Origin: Fasciola hepatica | Taxonomy: Eukaryota > Platyhelminthes > Trematoda > Plagiorchiida > Fasciolidae | DNA length: 64,000 nt | Reading direction: 5' to 3' | NCBI GenBank assembly: GCA_948099385.1 | Contig: CANUEZ040000113.1 | Span: 6,832,501-6,896,500, forward strand | Shown: one piece after another, positions 59,061 through 64,000 of the stretch | Layout: every line of letters starts with the position of its first letter | Position numbering within the stretch: the first letter of the stretch is position 1 | Notes under the pieces: generated by a model | Database searches by the model: none | Told to the model about the DNA's origin: nothing | Seen by the model: only the letters and a program-made list of their open reading frames with translations | Made by a program: the position numbers and the translations under genes

Positions 59061-59829
59061 AGGGGATTTCAATAGGTAAATTGAGAATCAGATGGAGAAT
59101 TAGTTAGCTGGTTAGACTTAATTAAAGTGTTTGAATTCTCTGGCTAGTCAAATACAGCGAATGTGACTTGCCCATCTTGCTTTTTTTCGTTATACTGGTT
59201 TCGTACCCAACACATCCGGTTGTTACAGCATTCTCAACAACAGAATGTAGCTTATGAATCCAATTAGCCTAACATAAGAGCATCAAGACCAGAATATTAT
59301 CTCAAGGATGATATCAGTGGTGTGGACTGAGACTCCTTTCATGAAGTGACTATTCATATGAGGTGCTGGTGGATATATTTTGTTCTTCAAATATATTTAC
59401 TTTTCCGTAATTAATAAAATCCACTTGCAGGTAGGGTTACTATTTCAGAGCAGAAAAAATCCTTCACTAAGACCACCTTCCAGGGTCAACGCAGTATTCT
59501 TTTGGATAGGCTGTCTACCTTTAATGTTTGGATAAAATAAAAACCGTAAGTCGTGCATAGAAATCAAGGATAATTTTTCTGATCTAGTTCGATATTTCCA
59601 TCTATAAGCTATAAAAAAGAACGCCACAAATTAGAAACATCTCTGTACCTCAGAGTGTCCTGTCTATCGCAAGGGGTGTCACATTTGTCACCCAGATAAC
59701 GAAGCGGGTCCGGGAAAAGAACGTTTGTAGAACCTCGATATTGACAAACAACGAATTCCAGAGAAACAATATTCATTCCTGAACTGCTTGACTATAAAGA
59801 ATTCCGTATTCCATCGGTCTCGTGCAGGA
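59061..59829. other. Spacer between RTE elements A and B
   Basis: AT-rich, about 770 bp, with no recognised coding motif. Part of it could be the 3' untranslated tail of A or ordinary host DNA. Confidence 0.45.
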
Positions 59830-60683
59830 TAATCCTGACCAAGCTGTCCATTGCACCCAGCAGGTTGGGTATTGATGGATGGACTACTGCTCAGAGTTCC
59901 CTCTCTTTTATTCCACCCTTGTCTTCTGTCACAAACCGCCTCACTTTTCCCCTTCTATCCACCCATAACCTCATCGCCGATAAGATTCCCGATACTCGCG
60001 ACGGTCCATTGTCAAATAGTGTCGTGAATAATCCTCAATCTCGTAACTCTTATTTTCCTAAGACTCGTCAACCCTAAACCTCGTCCCCTTTGACGTGCGT
60101 ACTCTCATGCAGGTCAGTCAGCAGGCGTATCTAGCGCTCACAATAGATTTTTTGAAGGTTGGTGTTTGCTGTGTAAGTGAAACGCTTATCCAGGTTTCGA
60201 GCAGTGTGATTTAACTAACTGTTCCTTGTGTCTCATGGAGATATTTCCTGCGCACTTAAGGCGACGAAGTAGCTGGAGCTGAGCGTCAACATCGTGTAGG
60301 AATAGTCTTGACTGATAAAGCTGAGAGTACCCCTCTAGGGTAGACCCCGGGTAATGGTCATTAATATGTTATAAGACTCCAGTGATCAGTTGGCATTCGA
60401 AAGGATAGCTGTTTTAAGCACAATTTGTTTGTGATCTCGGCTTGGGCCTAAACAGACTGCAGAAGGACCTGTTCCACAATGAACTCACCACTCTCATTAG
60501 CAGGAGCACACGAGCTGACATTGTAGTGCTAGCTGGTGATTTTGTCGCACCACCTGTCAAAAATAGGGCATTAGAAGCTTGTTTAGGTTAGCTTTGTGCC
60601 TTACCCATTCACCGTACTGATAATGGAGATAGGTCTCCCTAGTTTTGTGCAGACAATGGACTATTCCTCTCTAGTTCGAACTT

Positions 60684-60851
60684 CCGATCCAGCTCGTATC
60701 GCACAATTACGTGGTGATCTGACTCTGCAGGTAATCTAAGCCAGATCGATCGTATCACGTTAAGCTACCGACACAGCTCGCGTCGCACAGCGACATGGCT
60801 CTCTAACTCTACAGGTACTTTTAGTCAAATTGACCATATCGCCGTAAGCTA
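60684..60851 (+). repeat. 84-bp tandem duplication inside the endonuclease of element B
   Basis: Units 60684-60767 and 60768-60851 align without gaps at an offset of exactly 84 bp (28 codons), so the frame is kept. Both contain CAGCTCG, GTCGCAC/ATCGCAC, TACAGGTA/TGCAGGTAA, CAGATCGA/CAAATTGA and TAAGCTA. Both encode a version of the SQID block (SQIDRI, SQIDHI). The family normally has this block once. Confidence 0.75.
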
Positions 60852-61941
60852 CCGGTGGCGCAGTTCTGTTCAGAACTGTAGATTTGACTGGTTCAAGTAG
60901 CTAGAGTCGGGCCATGCATTAATTTTATTGCGATTATCTCTCCAGCTCGATGGTCATCGACGCAAACCGCAAACTCGACTAACCGTGCAAAGCTTGTCTG
61001 ATCCAGAATTTCCCACTCTTTATGAACCGAAGCTGTCATAGGAGCTGGGATCTAGGAAGAATACTGACGTAAATGAGCATTGAGCCCATATCCAACAGGC
61101 AGTGCACGTGGCAGCAGGTTTCGCCTGTGGTCCTAGATCCGATGTCCATCAAAAACACCGGATTTCTCAAGAGTCAATCAGTCTGAAGGAGCAAAACCGT
61201 CAGCTCTTCAACTGTAAGGAGATGAATAAGATACGGAGAAATCTACAAAAGAAAGTTACAACAAGCCTCAAGAATGGTCGCGAAAATTGTTGGCTCAAGG
61301 GAGTCGAATAAATGGGAGTAGCAGCTGCTTCAAGTGACAGTCAAAGACCGTTCAAACTTATTCCTGACACCGGTGGACAGCGAATCCTAGTCAGTGAAAC
61401 GATATGCGATAGCAAAAGAGAGCCCATTCACGGCAAAGAGCAGAGGTTGGACCTTTGGGCCAACTACTTCAAGGAGCAGTGTAGCTGGTCGCGCGCTAAT
61501 GTGGTTACACCTGTGTCAACAACTGCGATTCCTTGGGAAGTGTCATAGGAAGTGGAAGTGGAATCGAGTATTCCATCATTAGAGCGAGAAAAAGCAGCCA
61601 GTCCCGACGAACTTCCTCCAGTTCATTTCAAAATGGGTGATGGTGCTTTGGTAAAATCAATCATCACCTTGATCCGTGACGTTTGGAAAGAGGAAGGCAT
61701 TCCGTTATTATGGGTTGAGTCATGGGTCGTACCCATCTTCAGGAAGGGGATACGCTATGACTGTAGTAACCATCTTGGGATCAGTTTAATGTCGATAGTC
61801 ACCACGTTAGCAACGTAGATTTTGCTGCGCCTTCGGACACTGGCTCTCAAAAGGAAGGCCCGCGAACAGCAGGCCGGATTACGCCCCGGTCGAGGATGCA
61901 TTGACACGATTTTGACTCTTCGTCAATTGCTTGAGGTGAGT

Positions 61942-61957
61942 CACACACACACACACA
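61942..61957 (+). repeat. (CA)8 microsatellite inside element B
   Basis: Eight CA units within the reverse transcriptase region of the element. In frame they encode alternating His and Thr just upstream of the FLDLKNAFD block. Confidence 0.9.
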
Positions 61958-63090
61958 GTCAACCGACAATAATGGTTTTCTTAGACTTGAAAAACGCCTT
62001 CGATTCAGTTGGCTGAGCATCACTATTCAGTGCTCCTCACCAAAATGGTATGCCACAGAATTTGATGAATTTACTGAGGCCATTGGCCTCTCATACTCCA
62101 GGCCGCGTAAATGTTTATGGTGAACTATCCAGTCCATTCGGATTTTCGTCAAGGATGTCTCATTTTTGCATCCCTGTCCAACTTTGTCAAGAACACGATA
62201 ACGGAGAATGCCTTGTAAAATCTTCAGAATGCGGGCATCGAACTAAGAAATAGTGAAGAGCCGTGTGATCTAGACTAAGAAGATGACCTCGTCTGTTTGT
62301 TCGAATGCATGGAACACGAGCAACGTGCACTAGACAGACTCGCAACAGCTGCAGCTCCATTCGACATGGGCTTTGCACCTCCAAAGTTTAAGGTGATGTT
62401 GCAAGACTAGACGTGGAAGGTTCAGAGCTTGATGCACGATGAAGAAATACTAGCAATCTTCATCCTTTTCACTCATATCCGTAGGCCGTGACGATGGATG
62501 GGAGCACCGTAGTCCAGATAAGCCCGTGTATGTGGACTGAGACACTTATGGCGCCGACCTGATATTTCACCGAAGTCGAAAGGTCGAGTGTGTACTGTGC
62601 CAAGATGCATTCAGTTTTGTTTTATAGTTGCGAGACTAGGGGTCTGCGTGCGGAAGATATTAGTCGCATCGAAGTTTTCGACCATCAATATTTACGTAGT
62701 AGCACAAGGATTGAACGGAATGATCCAAGTAGCAATGTCGAGGTCATAAATCAAGTATTAGGTACTAGTTCAGTAGATGTTCTATCACAGATTGTCCAGG
62801 TTGGTAGACTTCATTGGTTGGGGCTTGTGTTACGTATTGCAAACACACATCTGCCTTACCGTGCCTTTCTTCCGCTTCTTCTCGGAAGTGGAAGAAACCA
62901 CGCGGAGGTCAACAGTTGACCTGGCAGCGGGAAATGAGAAAATTCACGGCGAAATCAGGAAAAGTAAGGGTTTCATGTCCTCCCGGTTGGAGTCCAAAAG
63001 ATTCCTCAACCAGCTGGCTGGAGACTCTGAAGGATATGACAGCGAACAGTGAACAGTTGTCCCTTGCTGTAGAATCATATGATTGATCAA

Positions 63091-63640
63091 TACGCTTTAG
63101 TAAATTTAGACAGTGTATTCTGTGTTTTGCGCACTACGGCGTTATTTCCTTTTCACACCCCTGTACGTTCACTCCCTGTCCATCTTGTTTATTCATTCCT
63201 TCTTATTCTACGTGCAACATGGTGAGAGAGGGAGTGGTCATTGGAGCTTGCCCTACTGTTTGAGGCTGTACGACGATAGCGACGATCTTGATCATGATGA
63301 TCACGGAACCACTCATCAATTTGGTGTAGCACAAATGTGGATGTACCGGTGGATATCACCCTTTAGATCCCCCAGCTCTCAGAAAATTCAAAACTCCCGC
63401 TTTTTTATTTCCTTCCCGATAGACTGCAACGACAGATAGATCCTCATTTATTTTTGTGTCTAATCCGCTTTAATCTATAAACTATTTCGTTAAATTTCCA
63501 CCTATCACTAGTGCGTTACCACGTCTACCCAATAGGTTATCTTCGATTTTTTTTGCACTTAACGGCGTCATGTGCAAGCATTTCGTCGTCTTCCAAACCA
63601 ATGGCTTTACGGTTGATTACGGGAACAGCCGCAACGTGTT
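63091..63640 (+). other. Probable 3' untranslated region of element B
   Basis: This pyrimidine-rich segment directly follows the end of the element's coding motifs and contains a GACGATAGCGACGATC and GATCATGATGATCACGG stretch of short-repeat character. A 108-codon frame at 63113-63439 has no motif. The true 3' end of the element is not visible. Confidence 0.4.
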
Positions 63641-64000
63641 CCTAGTTATGAAGACACTCAAATAATGAAAAGTTCATTATCGACGCCAAGCCACTCGGCC
63701 CCCTGGGACTGATTAGGGTATACCCCGAAATTTAGTCAGAACAGAAAGAAAATGTAATTCGCAAAATGCAAGCATTTTCTTTGCTCTTGTCTATCAGTAC
63801 CTTGAAAGTATCAGTCTATTATATGTCATACTAAAGAATGGGTTGGACTGCACGTGCAGTTCATTCCACAGCCATGAGCGTACCCCTGGGATAAGACTAA
63901 ATAAAATACTTTCACCTCACGACTTATCTTCTTTCTGTTGTCAAGGGTTGCATAAAGGGGACCCAATGCTCTTAAAAGAATTAATAAAAAAAGTCAGCCA
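63641..64000. other. Non-coding right edge
   Basis: AT-rich with no recognised gene or repeat. Confidence 0.4.

Larger units (their letters stand above)
59830..63090 (+). mobile_element. Decayed RTE-type LINE, element B, nearly full-length coding region
   Basis: The N-terminal endonuclease start PFDVRTLMQ is at 60086-60112 (family FNVRTL), followed by VGVCCVSETLIQ, VGIVLT and VVLAGDF (about 60520-60545; DFN has lost its Asn). SQIDHI and YRWR follow at about 60820-60860, with SGHALI near 60910. A linker with LDLWANYFKEQ (61450 on) leads into the reverse transcriptase: KAASPDELPP (61593 on), SWVVPIFRKG, NHLGISLMSI, then AGLRPGRGCIDTI and FLDLKNAFDSV (61979-62011). RVNVYGELSSPFGFSS follows, then the catalytic box reduced to stop-E-D-D at 62276-62287. 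The C-terminal region has SCETRGLRAEDI, FDHQYLRS, VGRLHWLGLVLRI and GGQQLTWQREM, ending in PPGWSPKDSS and WLETLKDMTAN near 63050. There are multiple stops and frame changes. A CA microsatellite (61942-61957) lies inside the reverse transcriptase, encoding a His-Thr run where related elements have a HRHTYRRP-like stretch. Confidence 0.88.

Overview
This window looks like gene-poor nuclear DNA from a flatworm, most likely a trematode. Four things point that way: about 60% A+T, no operon-like packing and no long intact reading frames; decayed RTE-type and CR1-type non-LTR retrotransposons whose protein motifs resemble the families common in schistosomes and liver flukes; short tRNA-like SINEs; and a broken rhodopsin-type receptor of the divergent kind seen in flukes. 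The species cannot be named from sequence alone, and a cestode or another flatworm is possible. No intact protein-coding gene could be supported. Most short reading frames have the length expected by chance at this base composition.

Layout. From 1 to 14.0 kb there is AT-rich non-coding DNA with a (TA)n tract near 3.0 kb and one SINE-like copy near 8.8 kb. A decayed CR1-like reverse transcriptase lies on the minus strand at 14.0-15.4 kb. A seven-transmembrane receptor relic lies at 18.2-19.1 kb, followed by a GAT microsatellite and the 5'-truncated 3' end of an RTE element at 20.2-20.9 kb. From 21 to 45 kb the DNA is non-coding, with scattered SINE-like repeats: one family with four copies, another with two, and several single tRNA-like copies. 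A possible degenerate hammerhead ribozyme fold lies at 34.61 kb. A Tc1-type transposase relic (DD34E) lies at 45.7-46.7 kb, and a 95-bp (TA)n tract at 50.2 kb. From 54 kb to the right edge is a transposon-dense block: a strand-asymmetric repeat-like segment (54.0-55.5 kb), RTE element A (55.5-59.1 kb) and RTE element B (59.8-63.1 kb plus 3' flank), with A and B in the same orientation.

How the parts relate. Nothing here forms a pathway. The common theme is decay: the three elements whose reverse transcriptase active-site box is present have all lost the YADD motif (YAND, FADN and stop-EDD), the Tc1 copy has stops and a frameshift, and the receptor has two stops inside its transmembrane core and then a frameshift. 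The observations most worth follow-up are the receptor relic, the four-copy SINE-like family, the hammerhead-like fold and an 84-bp in-frame duplication inside the endonuclease of RTE element B.
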